From: Lachnospiraceae bacterium
Lineage (GTDB): Bacteria > Bacillota > Clostridia > Lachnospirales > Lachnospiraceae
NCBI GenBank assembly: GCA_024690825.1
Contig: JAILOK010000097.1
Coordinates: 1 to 64,000, forward strand
Direction: 5' to 3'
DNA length: 64,000 bases
The number at the start of each line of letters is the position of its first letter. The stretch's first letter is position 1. The translations under genes and the position numbers were made by a program. The notes beneath the pieces were generated by a model, which was given only the letters and a program-made list of their open reading frames with translations, searched no databases and was not told the DNA's origin. Shown here one piece after another: positions 48,540 through 59,115 of the stretch.

Positions 48540-49523
48540 GTGTTTGGTTTTGGAGCCATGATACAAAAGCTCAAAAAGGATCCGAAGACCATAGTCTTCA
48601 CGGAGGGAGCGGATCCCCGGATCCTTGAGGCGGCAAGCCGGCTGCTTGCGAGCAGCTTCTTAAAGCCGGTACTGCTCGGCGATCCCGACGAGATCTACCT
48701 GGCGGCCGAGGAAGCGGGCTTTAACATCAGGGGAGCCGAGATCGTAGATCCGAAAAGCTACGACAGGTTCAGGGAGATGGCCGAAAATTTCTACGAGCTT
48801 CGCAAAAATAAGGGAATGACCTATGAAATGGCTGAAAAGACCATATCACAGACCAACTATTTCGGCACGATGTTAGTCAAAATGGGTGTTGCGGACTGCC
48901 TTTTGGGCGGAGCCACCTATTCGACTGCAGACACCGTGCGTCCTGCTCTTCAGATAATAAAGACGAAGCCGGGCAATAACATAGTTTCATCATGCTTTAT
49001 CCTTGTCAGGCCTTCCGCGACCGGTGAGAACGAGGTGCTGGCCATGGCTGACTGCGCCATAAACATCAAACCCTCGGAAGACGATCTGGTGGAGATCTGC
49101 AAAGAGACCGTGGAATGCGGCAGACTCTTCGGCATCGATCCGAAGGTAGCCTTTTTAAGCTACTCGACCTTCGGATCCGGCAAGGGGGATGACCTTGACA
49201 AGATGAAAAATGCCGCCGAAAAGGCACGCGCGGTCTGTCCGGGCGTACTTATCGACGGTGAACTGCAGTTTGACGCTGCGGTCTCGCCCAGGGTCGCCAA
49301 ACAGAAAAGTCCGGATTCGCCCGTGGCGGGATACGCGAATGTATTCATCTTCCCGGATATCAATTCCGGGAACATCGGCTATAAGATAGCCCAGAGACTC
49401 GGCAATTTCGAAGCCTACGGCCCCATCCTGCTCGGACTTAACGCGCAGGTAAACGACCTGTCCAGGGGCTGCAATGCGCTGGAAGTGTATTCGATGGCGA
49501 TAATAACAGCAGCATTATCATAA
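48540..49523 (+). CDS. pta: phosphate acetyltransferase
   Basis: KTIVFTEGADPRILEAASRLL, DCLLGGATYSTADTVRPALQIIKTKPGNNIVSSCFIL, LDGELQFDAA-like LIDGELQFDAAVSPRVA and NVFIFPDINSGNIGYKIAQRLG. Confidence 0.96.
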   Translation: MFGFGAMIQKLKKDPKTIVFTEGADPRILEAASRLLASSFLKPVLLGDPDEIYLAAEEAGFNIRGAEIVDPKSYDRFREMAENFYELRKNKGMTYEMAEKTISQTNYFGTMLVKMGVADCLLGGATYSTADTVRPALQIIKTKPGNNIVSSCFILVRPSATGENEVLAMADCAINIKPSEDDLVEICKETVECGRLFGIDPKVAFLSYSTFGSGKGDDLDKMKNAAEKARAVCPGVLIDGELQFDAAVSPRVAKQKSPDSPVAGYANVFIFPDINSGNIGYKIAQRLGNFEAYGPILLGLNAQVNDLSRGCNALEVYSMAIITAALS

Positions 49524-49577
49524 TAAGATCCGGGGTTATTTTAATCTTTTTAAAAATTTTTTATTACAACCCCGTTT

Positions 49578-50417
49578 TTGGAGGAGACCGTTTCGAATGA
49601 TGTAACGGTCGGAAGGTTCATGGCTGACAAAGAGAACGATGTATATAAGGAAAAAAGAAGAGCCGACTCTGCCAGAGCAGTTGAAGCAAAGAACGATCCG
49701 GCAGGAAAGGATGCGTTTCTTGCGGAGGAACAGGTCCACATACTGAAGCTTGCGTCGGTGATACTGAAAAAAGGCATTACGATGAGTGATGACGAGTATT
49801 CGGTAGCGCTGATAGCGACATCTGAGGCGATAGATACCTACGACCCCGAAAAGAACAGCGATTTCTGGTCATATGCCGCTCTGGTCATCAGAAACAGGCT
49901 GGCGGACCTCTACAGGAGAGAATCGAGATCCCTTGAGTTTTCGGTTTCGCCCCATGCATTTGAGGGAAATACCGATGCGGACGATCCGGAATTCGGAATA
50001 TCCGTTGAGATCAAGGAAAAGATCACGGTAAGGAGCCTTGGCGTAAATACGGCGCTTGCCGATGAGATGAAGGCACTCGGGGATGAACTTAAGGCCTTCG
50101 GCATATCGTTTTCGGATCTGGTATCCTGCAGTCCGAAATCAAAAAAGACAAAGGCCGGCTGCGCGGATGTGATAAAACTGATATTTCTTCCGCCGCCGCT
50201 CTACGAGACGGTAAAGCGCACAGGAAAGCTTCCGGCAGCCGAGATAAGACAGAGAGGCAAGGCGGACAAAAAACTTATGGAAAGGCACAGGAAATACCTG
50301 ATAGCCGCCACGGTGATACTGTCGGGAGATTATCCCAGGCTTGCCGAATACTTAAAGGATTTAAAGCCCTATGTGGCAAATATAATAAATTTCGAAGAAA
50401 GGAGGATTGGATCGTGA
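49578..50417 (+). CDS. sigI: SigI-like RNA polymerase sigma factor (start uncertain; ATG at 49620 possible)
   Basis: YSVALIATSEAIDTYDPEKNSDFWSYAALVIRNRLADLYRRE; overlaps an RsgI-like gene. Confidence 0.83.
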   Translation: MEETVSNDVTVGRFMADKENDVYKEKRRADSARAVEAKNDPAGKDAFLAEEQVHILKLASVILKKGITMSDDEYSVALIATSEAIDTYDPEKNSDFWSYAALVIRNRLADLYRRESRSLEFSVSPHAFEGNTDADDPEFGISVEIKEKITVRSLGVNTALADEMKALGDELKAFGISFSDLVSCSPKSKKTKAGCADVIKLIFLPPPLYETVKRTGKLPAAEIRQRGKADKKLMERHRKYLIAATVILSGDYPRLAEYLKDLKPYVANIINFEERRIGS

Positions 50418-51667
50418 AAGCAGCAGTAATGAGCATCGAAGGAAATAAAGCCTGCATCATCAACGACGAAGGCATCATAAGCTACATTGACGACAAGGGC
50501 TACTCTGTCGGGGAAGAACTTGAGATCGAAGTCAAGGCGCAGCCTGTTTCCGAAAAGATCATGGTCTTTGCAAAAAAGAACATGCCGGTCATCGCTGCGG
50601 CTGCCGCGTTTGTGATCATGCTTTCGGGCGGTGTGGGCTATGCCAACTGCCATACATACAGCACGGTCACGCTCGATATCAATCCCTCATTGAGATATTC
50701 GCTGAATCTGTTTGACAAGGTCATAGATGTAGACGCGTATAATAACGACGGAGAAGAGATAGTTTCAAAGATAGAAAAGAATGCAAAAGGAAAGAATCTT
50801 GACAATGTTGTTTCGCTTACCCTTGATGAGCTTGACAGGACGGGATATGTCAGAGAGGACACATCGATAGTCGTTACGCTCGGCAGCAGGGTCGACAGCG
50901 AGGACAAACTTGAAAACGAGGTCGTGGACAGTGTTTCAAAGTGGAACGATGTGAAGGTTTCTGAAGGAGAAGCAAAGAGCATCAATGTTGAAACGGTGAG
51001 GGTAACGCCGCAGATGGCTGACATGGCAATTGAAAAGGGTGTCAGCCCGGGCAAGATATATATTGTTGGCAAGCTGAAGGAACAGGTGCTTGAGGATGCC
51101 GAGTTCGACGAGGACGAGTGGCTTACGAAGTCAGTGAATGAGATCACGGAAGCAAAGAATACCGTGTCTGATCAGTCACAGAAGGCTTCGGCAGTCAGCG
51201 CGGACAAGCCGGCAGAAAAGCAGACGAAGGCAGCTGAAGAAACTTCGGCGGGGTCAACGGGAAGTGAGAATTCGGAAAATCCTGAAGCTTCTTCGGAACC
51301 CAAAAAGAAGAGTTCAAAGAAGAAGGACAAGGACAAAAAGAAAACTGCTTCCGGTAATGAATCTTTGTCAGACGACGAAGTTGGTGAGACGGTTTCCGGC
51401 GACGGCACGGGAGGAGCTGCAGTGTCGGAAAACCAGGCAGTAATATCGGAAAATATCATTCCGGAAGAGCTGATACCGTTGATCCAACCCACAGTATCGT
51501 CTCAGCCCGAACCGGAATCGACGGCGGTTCCCGAACAAACCGAGACCGGAATCTCGGATGACGTAGAAGTGCCGCTTATGGACCAGTCCGGTCCGACCAG
51601 CTCGTACCTGGACGGATCAGTGATTCAGGATACGACGTGTGATAGTATCCCAGGGGAAAGTGAGTGA
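50414..51667 (+). CDS. rsgI: RsgI-like anti-sigma factor with low-complexity extracellular region
   Basis: N-terminal cytosolic domain, TM KNMPVIAAAAAFVIMLSGGVGYANC, then STVTLDINPSLRYSLNLFDKVIDVDAYNNDG, typical of the RsgI middle domain. Confidence 0.88.
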   Translation: MKAAVMSIEGNKACIINDEGIISYIDDKGYSVGEELEIEVKAQPVSEKIMVFAKKNMPVIAAAAAFVIMLSGGVGYANCHTYSTVTLDINPSLRYSLNLFDKVIDVDAYNNDGEEIVSKIEKNAKGKNLDNVVSLTLDELDRTGYVREDTSIVVTLGSRVDSEDKLENEVVDSVSKWNDVKVSEGEAKSINVETVRVTPQMADMAIEKGVSPGKIYIVGKLKEQVLEDAEFDEDEWLTKSVNEITEAKNTVSDQSQKASAVSADKPAEKQTKAAEETSAGSTGSENSENPEASSEPKKKSSKKKDKDKKKTASGNESLSDDEVGETVSGDGTGGAAVSENQAVISENIIPEELIPLIQPTVSSQPEPESTAVPEQTETGISDDVEVPLMDQSGPTSSYLDGSVIQDTTCDSIPGESE

Positions 51668-51867
51668 CCGCTGAAACCATCTGAAGAGAGCACCGGCGGA
51701 AACAGGTGCATGATGAAAAAATTGAACAACCCGTTATACGCACGATGACGATATGATCCTCCTCCCACGGCTTTTTAAGTAATATGATCATATATACATC
51801 GAAAGCCGGATGAATCGTATTGTCAGGTGCGTAAAGGGTTTGTCAAAAGGATGCGAAGCATCACGCG

Positions 51868-51896
51868 GACTCCGGATGACCCGGGGTCTTTTATTT
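51868..51896 (+). terminator. terminator downstream of rsgI region
   Basis: GACTCCGG atgac CCGGGGTC followed by TTTTATTTT. Confidence 0.7.
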
Positions 51897-51960
51897 TGAA
51901 AAAACATCTTGAAAATATGACCGGTATCTGTTAAAATCTGATTTGTTCGTTATTTGTCAA

Positions 51961-52032
51961 GGCCCGTTGGTCAAGCGGTTAAGACGCCGCCCTCTCACGG
52001 CGGAAACAGCGGTTCGATTCCGCTACGGGCTA
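51961..52032 (+). tRNA. tRNA-Glu (anticodon CTC)
   Basis: GGCCCGTTGGTCAAGCGGTTAAGACGCCGCCCTCTCACGGCGGAAACAGCGGTTCGATTCCGCTACGGGCTA cloverleaf. Anticodon loop CCTCTCA/CTCTCAC gives CTC. Confidence 0.92.
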
Positions 52033-52042
52033 TGAATTCCTG

Positions 52043-52068
52043 AAAAATGCCCTGAACAGGGCATTTTT
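52043..52068 (+). terminator. terminator of tRNA-Glu
   Basis: AAAAATGCCCT gaac AGGGCATTTTT. Confidence 0.88.
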
Positions 52069-52201
52069 TGTTGCAAAAGGGTTTACAACCCTTATTTTTT
52101 CTACTATAATAAGCGTGTTGGTTGATGGTGGACAGTTTCAGGGCTGTCCACTTTCGTTTACCTTATGTATTTTTCGTAACTGAAACAGGAGACACAATCA
52201 T

Positions 52202-52465
52202 ATGAATACATCGGAGATCGAAAAGCGTTTTGCAGATATTCTTGCTCCGGTGGCCGAAGAAAACGGCTGCAGGCTGGTCAAAACGGAGTATGTGAAAGAA
52301 TCGGGGAACTGGTTCCTTCGGGGCTATATTGAAAAGCCGGAAGGAGATGTTTCAATAAACGACTGCACGATGATAAGCAGGATCATAAGCAAAAAACTGG
52401 ACAAGGAAGATTTCATAGACGAAGCATATACGATGGAGATATGCTCGCCGGGATTTATGGAGTAG
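52202..52465 (+). pseudogene. rimP: ribosome maturation factor RimP, N-terminal domain only (C-terminal domain missing)
   Basis: FADILAPVAEENGCRLVKTEYVKESGNWFLRGYIEKPEGDVSINDCTMISRIISKKLDKEDFIDEAYTMEICSPGFME* aligns with RimP up to the SPG motif and then stops. Confidence 0.83.
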
Positions 52466-52469
52466 AAAC

Positions 52470-52529
52470 GTGACAGAGGGACGGTCCTGCTGTCAACTTT
52501 TGTGACAGAGGGACGGTTCTGCTGACACA
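52470..52529 (+). repeat. two tandem direct REP-like copies
   Basis: GTGACAGAGGGACGGTCCTGCTGTCAAC then GTGACAGAGGGACGGTTCTGCTGACAC. Confidence 0.95.
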
Positions 52530-52560
52530 CATGTAAACAATATAGGAGGATAACGAAAAA

Positions 52561-53802
52561 ATGAACACGGAACTGAAGGAGGCACTGGATATTCTTGAGA
52601 AGGAAAAGGATATAAGCAGGGATACGCTCTTTGAGGCGATCGAAAATTCCCTTATTACCGCCTGCAGGAACAATTACGGCAGATCGGAAAATATCCATGT
52701 GACGATCGACCGCGAAACCTGCGACTACATAGTCTATGTCGAAAAAACAGTGGTGGAAGAGGTCCTGGACAAAAACACGGAGATCACTCTGGAGGAAGCA
52801 AAAAAGATCGACGAAAACGCTGAACTTGGCGGAACGGTGAGGATCGATGTGGATTCAAAGGATTTCGGCCGTATAGCCACCCAGAATGCCAAAAACGTTA
52901 TCCTTCAAAAGATAAGGGAGGAAGAAAGAAACTCCGTATATAACAAATTTGCCGGAAAGGCAAGAGATGTTGTCACCGGCGTGGTGCAGCGCATCAACGG
53001 AAGAAACATCAGCATAAATCTCGGCAAGGCAGACGCCCTGCTTTCCGAAAACGAGCAGGTTAAGGGCGAGATCTTAAGACCTACCGAAAGAGTAAAGGTA
53101 TATATACTCGAGGTCAAGAATACACCCAGGGGACCGAGGATCCTCGTATCAAGGACTCATCCCGAGCTGGTAAAAAGACTCTTTGAGTCTGAGGTTACCG
53201 AAGTGGCCGACGGAACAGTCGAGATCAAGAGCATATCAAGGGAGGCCGGAAGCCGTACCAAGATCGCGGTATACAGCAACAATTCGGATGTTGATGCCGT
53301 GGGCGCCTGCGTCGGAATGAACGGCACCAGGGTAAATGCCATAGTAGACGAGCTCAAGGGCGAAAAGATAGATATCGTAAACTGGGACGAGAATGCTGCC
53401 ATCTTTATCGAAAACGCGCTCTCACCCGCAAAGGTCGTTTCGGTCATCGTAGACCCCGATGAAAAGACGGCAAAGGTCGTCGTGCCCGATTACCAGCTGT
53501 CGCTGGCCATAGGCAAGGAAGGACAGAATGCCAGACTTGCGGCACGCCTTACAGGCTACAAGATCGACATCAAGAACGAGACCCAGGCCAAGGATGCACC
53601 CGGCTTCAGGATGGAGGATTATCTGACCGACGATTACGAAGAGGGTGAATACGAAGAAGGCGAGTATGAGGAAGACGGGTACGGGTACGAAGAAGGAGAG
53701 TATGAGGAAGGCGGATACGAAGAGGATCCCGAAATGACAGAAGGCGGTGAGGCTTCAGACGAAGAGCCTTCGGAGGAAGAGGTACCGGTTGAGACTGAAT
53801 GA
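52561..53802 (+). CDS. nusA: transcription termination/antitermination factor NusA with acidic Tyr-rich tail
   Basis: S1/KH signatures GVVQRINGRNISINLGKADALL, VGACVGMNGTRVNAIVDELKGEKIDIVNWDEN, LAIGKEGQNARLAARLTGYKIDIK. Confidence 0.97.
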   Translation: MNTELKEALDILEKEKDISRDTLFEAIENSLITACRNNYGRSENIHVTIDRETCDYIVYVEKTVVEEVLDKNTEITLEEAKKIDENAELGGTVRIDVDSKDFGRIATQNAKNVILQKIREEERNSVYNKFAGKARDVVTGVVQRINGRNISINLGKADALLSENEQVKGEILRPTERVKVYILEVKNTPRGPRILVSRTHPELVKRLFESEVTEVADGTVEIKSISREAGSRTKIAVYSNNSDVDAVGACVGMNGTRVNAIVDELKGEKIDIVNWDENAAIFIENALSPAKVVSVIVDPDEKTAKVVVPDYQLSLAIGKEGQNARLAARLTGYKIDIKNETQAKDAPGFRMEDYLTDDYEEGEYEEGEYEEDGYGYEEGEYEEGGYEEDPEMTEGGEASDEEPSEEEVPVETE

Positions 53803-54124
53803 GACCGAATTCCTGCTTTCCCTTGCGGCAAAGGCCGGCAAAACGGTCAGCGGGGAAACAGCAGTATTAAATGCCGTAAGATCCGGGAATGCGAGTTTGG
53901 TCATAATAAGTACGGACGCTTCGGATAATACGAAAAAGAAATTCAGCGATAAATGTTCTTATTATGGGATACCGCATTACGAATACGGAACAAAGACAGG
54001 CATAGCGCATGTCATAGGAAAGGAAGTCAGATCGACTGTCGCGGTGACTGACCCGAATCTGGGCGGCAGGATCAGGATGAAGTTAGAGGAGATGAGCGTA
54101 GATGGCAAAGATCAGGATAAATGA
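53789..54124 (+). CDS. ylxQ: YlxQ-like L7Ae/L30e-family RNA-binding protein (probable TTG start)
   Basis: [80 protein letters not shown]; between nusA and infB. Confidence 0.82.
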   Translation: MRLNETEFLLSLAAKAGKTVSGETAVLNAVRSGNASLVIISTDASDNTKKKFSDKCSYYGIPHYEYGTKTGIAHVIGKEVRSTVAVTDPNLGGRIRMKLEEMSVDGKDQDK

Positions 54125-56864
54125 GATAACAAAAGAACTGGTTGGAGAAGGGATAGATGTTGATAACAAAAAGGTTATCGGATTCCTTGAAAGCCAGGGC
54201 ATAACCGGCAAGACACACAGTTCGTCGGTGGAAGAGGAAGAAGCTGAAATGATCAGAAAGCATTTCAACGCTTCAAAGGCGAAGGCTGCGCCGAAAGAGG
54301 AGGAGAAGCCCAAGGCAAAGGCACCGGCAAAACCTGCGGCAGCTCCTGCACCGGCAAAGCCTGCGGCCGTAAAACCCGTGGAAGAAAAACCTGTGGCTGC
54401 AAAGCCGGCAGGGGAAGCGCAGACAGCAGCAAAACCTGCACCGGCAAAGCCGGCAGGCGACAGACCGCCGTTAAAAAAGAAAAAATCAAACATTATCTTT
54501 TCAATTAACACGGGCAATAAAGGCGGAGCAAGACAGGTGGGACAGATCAGCCGCGGAAGGATAGATGATCCGGGACAGCCCGGACGCGGTCTTATTAAAC
54601 CCAAGGTAAAGCCCTCGCCGGCGCCTGAGGTCAATATAATAAGACCCAATGCCCAGCCGCACGCGCCGCAGAAGCCGAAGGCTGATGCAGTTTCAAGACC
54701 GGCAGAAACCACGCCGGTAAATCCGGTTCAGACACCGGCACCCGCAAATATAAGGAGTACAGATCGTGTCAGCAGACAAAGCGCCGAAAAAACGCACATT
54801 AATGCACCTAATACACCGTACAGGAAAGAAGATCCGGGCGTTTCTCGTCATCCTGGCGCTGTTCCAAATAACCGCGGAGGTTTTGCAGGCCCTCAAAGGC
54901 CGGGTGGTAAAGCGTCAAATCAGGGAAAAGGTAAAGACTTTGATGAACAGAAACGCAGATCCGAAGGCGAAAGAAGAAGAGTTCCCGATCAGAGACGCAG
55001 AAGAGATAAGGGAATCTTAGTAACCGACGAGGAGAAGGAGAGAAAGAGAGCCAATCCTCACGGCTTCAAGAAGCCGGCACCGGTGGCAAAGCCTGTTGAG
55101 GAGGAGATCAAGGTAATAACGATCCCCGATACCCTTACGATAAAGGAACTTGCCGATCACATGAGGATGCAGCCCTCGGTGATCATCAAAAAGCTTTTCC
55201 TGACGGGACAGATCGTGACGGTCAATTCCGAGATATCATATGAAGAGGCCGAAAATATCGCGATAGATTACGATATCATCTGCGAGCATGAAAAGACCGT
55301 GGATGTTATTGCAGAGCTCCTCAAAGAGGATGAGGAGGATGAGGCTTCCATGGACAAGCGTCCTCCGGTAGTCTGCGTCATGGGACATGTAGACCACGGC
55401 AAGACCTCGCTTCTTGACACCATCAGAAAGAGCCATGTCACCGAAAAGGAGGCAGGCGGCATCACACAGGCCATAGGAGCTTATACCGTAAGCATCAAGG
55501 GAAGAAAGATAACCTTCCTTGATACTCCCGGACATGAAGCTTTCACTGCCATGCGTATGAGAGGCGCCAATGCCACGGATATCGTTGTGCTTGTGGTCGC
55601 TGCCGACGACGGCGTCATGCCCCAGACAGTTGAGGCCATAAACCACGCAAAGGCGGCAAATGTAGAGATAGTCGTTGCAATAAACAAGATAGACAAGCCC
55701 TCGGCAAATCCCGACCGCGTGAAGCAGGAGCTTTCGGAATACGAGCTCATTCCCGAAGAATGGGGTGGAAGCACCGTATTTGTTCCGGTTTCGGCAAAGG
55801 CCGGCACCGGAGTGGACGACCTGCTTGAAATGATCACGCTTACGGCTGATGTCATGGAACTTAAGGCAAATGCCCACAGAAAGGCCAGAGGAATGGTCAT
55901 AGAGGCAGAGCTTGACAAGGGACGCGGTCCCGTTGCGACGGTGCTCGTACAGAAGGGCACGCTTCATGTCGGAGATTTCATAGCCTGCGGACCCTGCCAC
56001 GGCAAGGTCAGGGCAATGATAGACGACAAGGGCAAGAGGGTAAAGGAAGCAGGACCTTCCATCCCGGTTGAGATACTCGGTCTTGATGATGTTCCGCAGG
56101 CGGGAGAGATCTTCGTATCCCCGGATTCGGAAAAGGAAGCACAGAATTTCGCAAATACCTACAAGGAACAGCACAAGAAGGAACTGCTTTCCGAGACAAA
56201 GAAGAAATCCATGACTTTGGACGATCTCTATTCACAGATCCAGGAAGGAGACCTAAAGGAGTTCAATGTCATAATAAAGGCAGATGTGCAGGGTTCGGTA
56301 GAGGCCTTGAAGACTTCGCTCCTAAAGCTTTCAAACGACGAAGTGGCCGTAAAGGTCATCCACGGAGGAGTAGGAGCGATAAGCGAATCCGATATCACGC
56401 TGGCATCGGCATCAAATGCGATCATCATCGGATTTAATGTCCGCCCGGACAGCACGGCGAAAGCTATAGCCGAATCGGAAAATGTGGATATCCACCTTTA
56501 CAAGGTCATTTACCAGGCGATAGAGGATGTGGAATCCGCCATGAAGGGAATGCTGGCGCCTGTTTACGAGGAAAAGATCATAGGACACGGCGAGATCCGC
56601 CAGGTGTTCAAGGCTTCCGGCATCGGAAATATCGCAGGTTCATATGTGACGGACGGTATAGTCGAAAGAGGATGCTCCGTGAAGATCACGAGAGGAGACG
56701 AGGAGCTCTTCGACGGACCTCTCTCATCACTCAAGCGTTTCAAGGATGATGTGAAGGAAGTGAAGGAAGGCTACGAGTGCGGTCTTACATTTGAAGGATT
56801 TGACAGCGTTGCCGAGGGAGACCTTCTGGAGTTCCACAAGCAGGTTGAGGTTGAAAGAAAGTGA
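54102..56864 (+). CDS. infB: translation initiation factor IF-2
   Basis: [73 protein letters not shown]; Ala/Pro/Lys-rich N-terminus. Confidence 0.98.
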   Translation: MAKIRINEITKELVGEGIDVDNKKVIGFLESQGITGKTHSSSVEEEEAEMIRKHFNASKAKAAPKEEEKPKAKAPAKPAAAPAPAKPAAVKPVEEKPVAAKPAGEAQTAAKPAPAKPAGDRPPLKKKKSNIIFSINTGNKGGARQVGQISRGRIDDPGQPGRGLIKPKVKPSPAPEVNIIRPNAQPHAPQKPKADAVSRPAETTPVNPVQTPAPANIRSTDRVSRQSAEKTHINAPNTPYRKEDPGVSRHPGAVPNNRGGFAGPQRPGGKASNQGKGKDFDEQKRRSEGERRRVPDQRRRRDKGILVTDEEKERKRANPHGFKKPAPVAKPVEEEIKVITIPDTLTIKELADHMRMQPSVIIKKLFLTGQIVTVNSEISYEEAENIAIDYDIICEHEKTVDVIAELLKEDEEDEASMDKRPPVVCVMGHVDHGKTSLLDTIRKSHVTEKEAGGITQAIGAYTVSIKGRKITFLDTPGHEAFTAMRMRGANATDIVVLVVAADDGVMPQTVEAINHAKAANVEIVVAINKIDKPSANPDRVKQELSEYELIPEEWGGSTVFVPVSAKAGTGVDDLLEMITLTADVMELKANAHRKARGMVIEAELDKGRGPVATVLVQKGTLHVGDFIACGPCHGKVRAMIDDKGKRVKEAGPSIPVEILGLDDVPQAGEIFVSPDSEKEAQNFANTYKEQHKKELLSETKKKSMTLDDLYSQIQEGDLKEFNVIIKADVQGSVEALKTSLLKLSNDEVAVKVIHGGVGAISESDITLASASNAIIIGFNVRPDSTAKAIAESENVDIHLYKVIYQAIEDVESAMKGMLAPVYEEKIIGHGEIRQVFKASGIGNIAGSYVTDGIVERGCSVKITRGDEELFDGPLSSLKRFKDDVKEVKEGYECGLTFEGFDSVAEGDLLEFHKQVEVERK

Positions 56865-57244
56865 AAAAGAACAGCACAAAAAATAACCGTATCAACGGTG
56901 AGGTGAGGCGCTCCTTAAGCGAGATCATCCGCGATGTCAAGGACCCCAGGGTCGATCCCTTCTGTTCCGTCACGGAGGTGCGCGTGGCTCCGGATTTAAA
57001 GACATGCAAGGTTTTTGTAAGCGTTCTCGGGGACGAAGAAAAGGAAGCGAGCACTCTTGAGGGATTAAAAAGCGCCGAGGGCTTCATCAGGAGGGAGCTT
57101 GCGGCCCGGGTGAACTTGAGAAACACGCCGGAGCTTACCTTTATAATGGATGATTCCATCAGATACGGCATGGAAATGTCAAAAAAGATAGACGAAGTTA
57201 TGGGAAACATGGAAAAGCGGGAGAGTGAGGCAGACAGTGATTAA
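56861..57244 (+). CDS. rbfA: ribosome-binding factor A
   Basis: [47 protein letters not shown]. Confidence 0.96.
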   Translation: MKKNSTKNNRINGEVRRSLSEIIRDVKDPRVDPFCSVTEVRVAPDLKTCKVFVSVLGDEEKEASTLEGLKSAEGFIRRELAARVNLRNTPELTFIMDDSIRYGMEMSKKIDEVMGNMEKRESEADSD

Positions 57245-58208
57245 TATTAAAGAATTATGCGAAAATGCTGATACGATAGCCATAAGCGGGCATGTCAGAC
57301 CTGACGGGGACTGCATAGGCTCTGCGCTGGGACTGTCAAACTACTTAAAGAAACTGTATCCGGGAAAAAGGATAACGGTATATCTGATCGATCCGAATCC
57401 GCTGTTTTCATTCCTGAAGGGTTTTGACGATATAGTGAAGGTTCCGGCCTCTGATGTCAACGACCTGTTCATCGCGCTCGATTTGTCCGAAAAACAGAGG
57501 CTCGGGGACAATTACATGCTGTTTGAAAATTCAAAGACTTCGGCATGCATCGATCATCATGTAAATGAGACCGGCTTTACGAAAAATGACTATATCGAGC
57601 CTGACTGCAGTTCGACCGCAGAGCTTGTTTACGGACTGATGGAGGAGGAACTCATCGACAGAGATATAGCCCAGTGCATCTATATGGGACTGGTGCATGA
57701 TACGGGCGTGTTCCAGTACAGCTGCACTCACAGATCCACGATGGAGATAGCGGGAAAACTCATAGAGTATGATTTTGATCATTACAAGATCATTGAGAAG
57801 ACCTTTTTCCAGAAAAGCTATATCCAGAACCAGATCCTGGGACGGGCGCTGCTTGAGAGCATTCTCTTTATGGACGGAAAATGCATAGTATCCATGATAG
57901 ACAGAAAGACCATGGAGTTTTACGGGGCCACATCAAAGGACCTCGAGGGAATAGCAAACCAGCTCCGCTACACCAGAGGAGTGGAATGCGCGATCTTCAT
58001 GTATGAGATAGGCACGCAGGAATTCAAGATATCCCTGCGCTCAAGTGAAAAGATAAACGTCGCGACAGTCGCAAAAACCTTTGGCGGCGGCGGACATGAG
58101 AGGGCGGCGGGACTTACCATGGCCGGTTCCTTCCATGATGTGGTGAACAACCTTTCAAAGATAATAGAAAAGCTCTACAGGGAAAGCGAAGCTGATGCAA
58201 AAGGCTGA
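57237..58208 (+). CDS. nrnA: DHH/DHHA1 phosphoesterase (NrnA-like)
   Basis: ISGHVRPDGDCIGSALGLSNYL, CIDHHVNETGFT, GLVHDTGVFQYSCT, FGGGGHERAAGL. Confidence 0.93.
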   Translation: MINIKELCENADTIAISGHVRPDGDCIGSALGLSNYLKKLYPGKRITVYLIDPNPLFSFLKGFDDIVKVPASDVNDLFIALDLSEKQRLGDNYMLFENSKTSACIDHHVNETGFTKNDYIEPDCSSTAELVYGLMEEELIDRDIAQCIYMGLVHDTGVFQYSCTHRSTMEIAGKLIEYDFDHYKIIEKTFFQKSYIQNQILGRALLESILFMDGKCIVSMIDRKTMEFYGATSKDLEGIANQLRYTRGVECAIFMYEIGTQEFKISLRSSEKINVATVAKTFGGGGHERAAGLTMAGSFHDVVNNLSKIIEKLYRESEADAKG

Positions 58209-59115
58209 ATCTTCATATAACGGGATGCTTGCGGTATTTAAGGAAGAAGGCTTTACATCAAATGATGTCGTGGCAAAGCTTCGCGGTATCCTTCACATGA
58301 AGAAGATCGGACATACGGGAACCCTGGACCCTGCGGCAACGGGAGTGCTTCCGGTGTGTCTGGGAAAAGGCACAAAGATGATCAGCCTCCTTGAGGATAC
58401 GGACAAAACCTACAGGTGTAAGTGTAAACTTGGCGTGCTTACCGATACCGAAGACATGACCGGGAATGTGGTTGAAACAGGAAGCACGGAAGGGATCACA
58501 AAGGATCGCATAATAAAAGAGCTGGAGAGCTTCAAAGGCCGGTATATGCAGGTTCCGCCGATGTATTCGGCAAAAAAGGTAAACGGCAGAAAGCTCTATG
58601 AACTTGCGCGTGAAGGGGTAGAGATAGAAAGAAAACCCTGCGAGGTTTTTATTAAAAGCATATCGGCGGATTCCTTTGATCTTTCGGATGATATATTTGA
58701 ATTTACGGTCGAATGTTCAAAGGGCACCTATATCAGGTCGCTGTGCCGTGATCTGGGTGAAAGACTCGGTACAAAAGCAAGCATGTTAAAGCTTGTCAGG
58801 ACAAAGGCCTGCGGCATATCGATATCGGATGCACTTAAGCTTTCCGAAATAGAGGAGCTTGCAAAGTCCGGTGAGATATCAAAACGCATGATAAGCATCG
58901 ATAAGGTATTTTCGGAGTATGATGAAATAAGGGCAGGAAACGCAGAAGAGGACAAAAGTGTCAGAAACGGGAATGTGTTAAGGGTTTCACTTCCCGACGG
59001 AAGATACAGGGTATATCTTTCGGACGGCACCTTTGCCGCCATTTACGAGGTGAGGAACAAAAAGGCGCAGTTATGCGGATATTTTCTGACGCAGACGAAT
59101 TTGATAAAAGCGTAA
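58195..59115 (+). CDS. truB: tRNA pseudouridine(55) synthase
   Basis: KKIGHTGTLDPAATGVLPVCLGKGTKM, PPMYSAKKVNGRKLYELAREG, CSKGTYIRSLCRDLGERLGTKASMLKLVRT. Confidence 0.97.
   Translation: MQKAESSYNGMLAVFKEEGFTSNDVVAKLRGILHMKKIGHTGTLDPAATGVLPVCLGKGTKMISLLEDTDKTYRCKCKLGVLTDTEDMTGNVVETGSTEGITKDRIIKELESFKGRYMQVPPMYSAKKVNGRKLYELAREGVEIERKPCEVFIKSISADSFDLSDDIFEFTVECSKGTYIRSLCRDLGERLGTKASMLKLVRTKACGISISDALKLSEIEELAKSGEISKRMISIDKVFSEYDEIRAGNAEEDKSVRNGNVLRVSLPDGRYRVYLSDGTFAAIYEVRNKKAQLCGYFLTQTNLIKA

Noticed and set aside
49569-49597. SigI autoregulatory promoter (ACCCC ... CGAA)
   Set aside because: Motifs present but 20-nt spacing and position relative to the possible TTG start make this too uncertain.
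54766-55020. 84-aa ORF inside infB
   Set aside because: Alternative frame of an intact IF-2 coding sequence.
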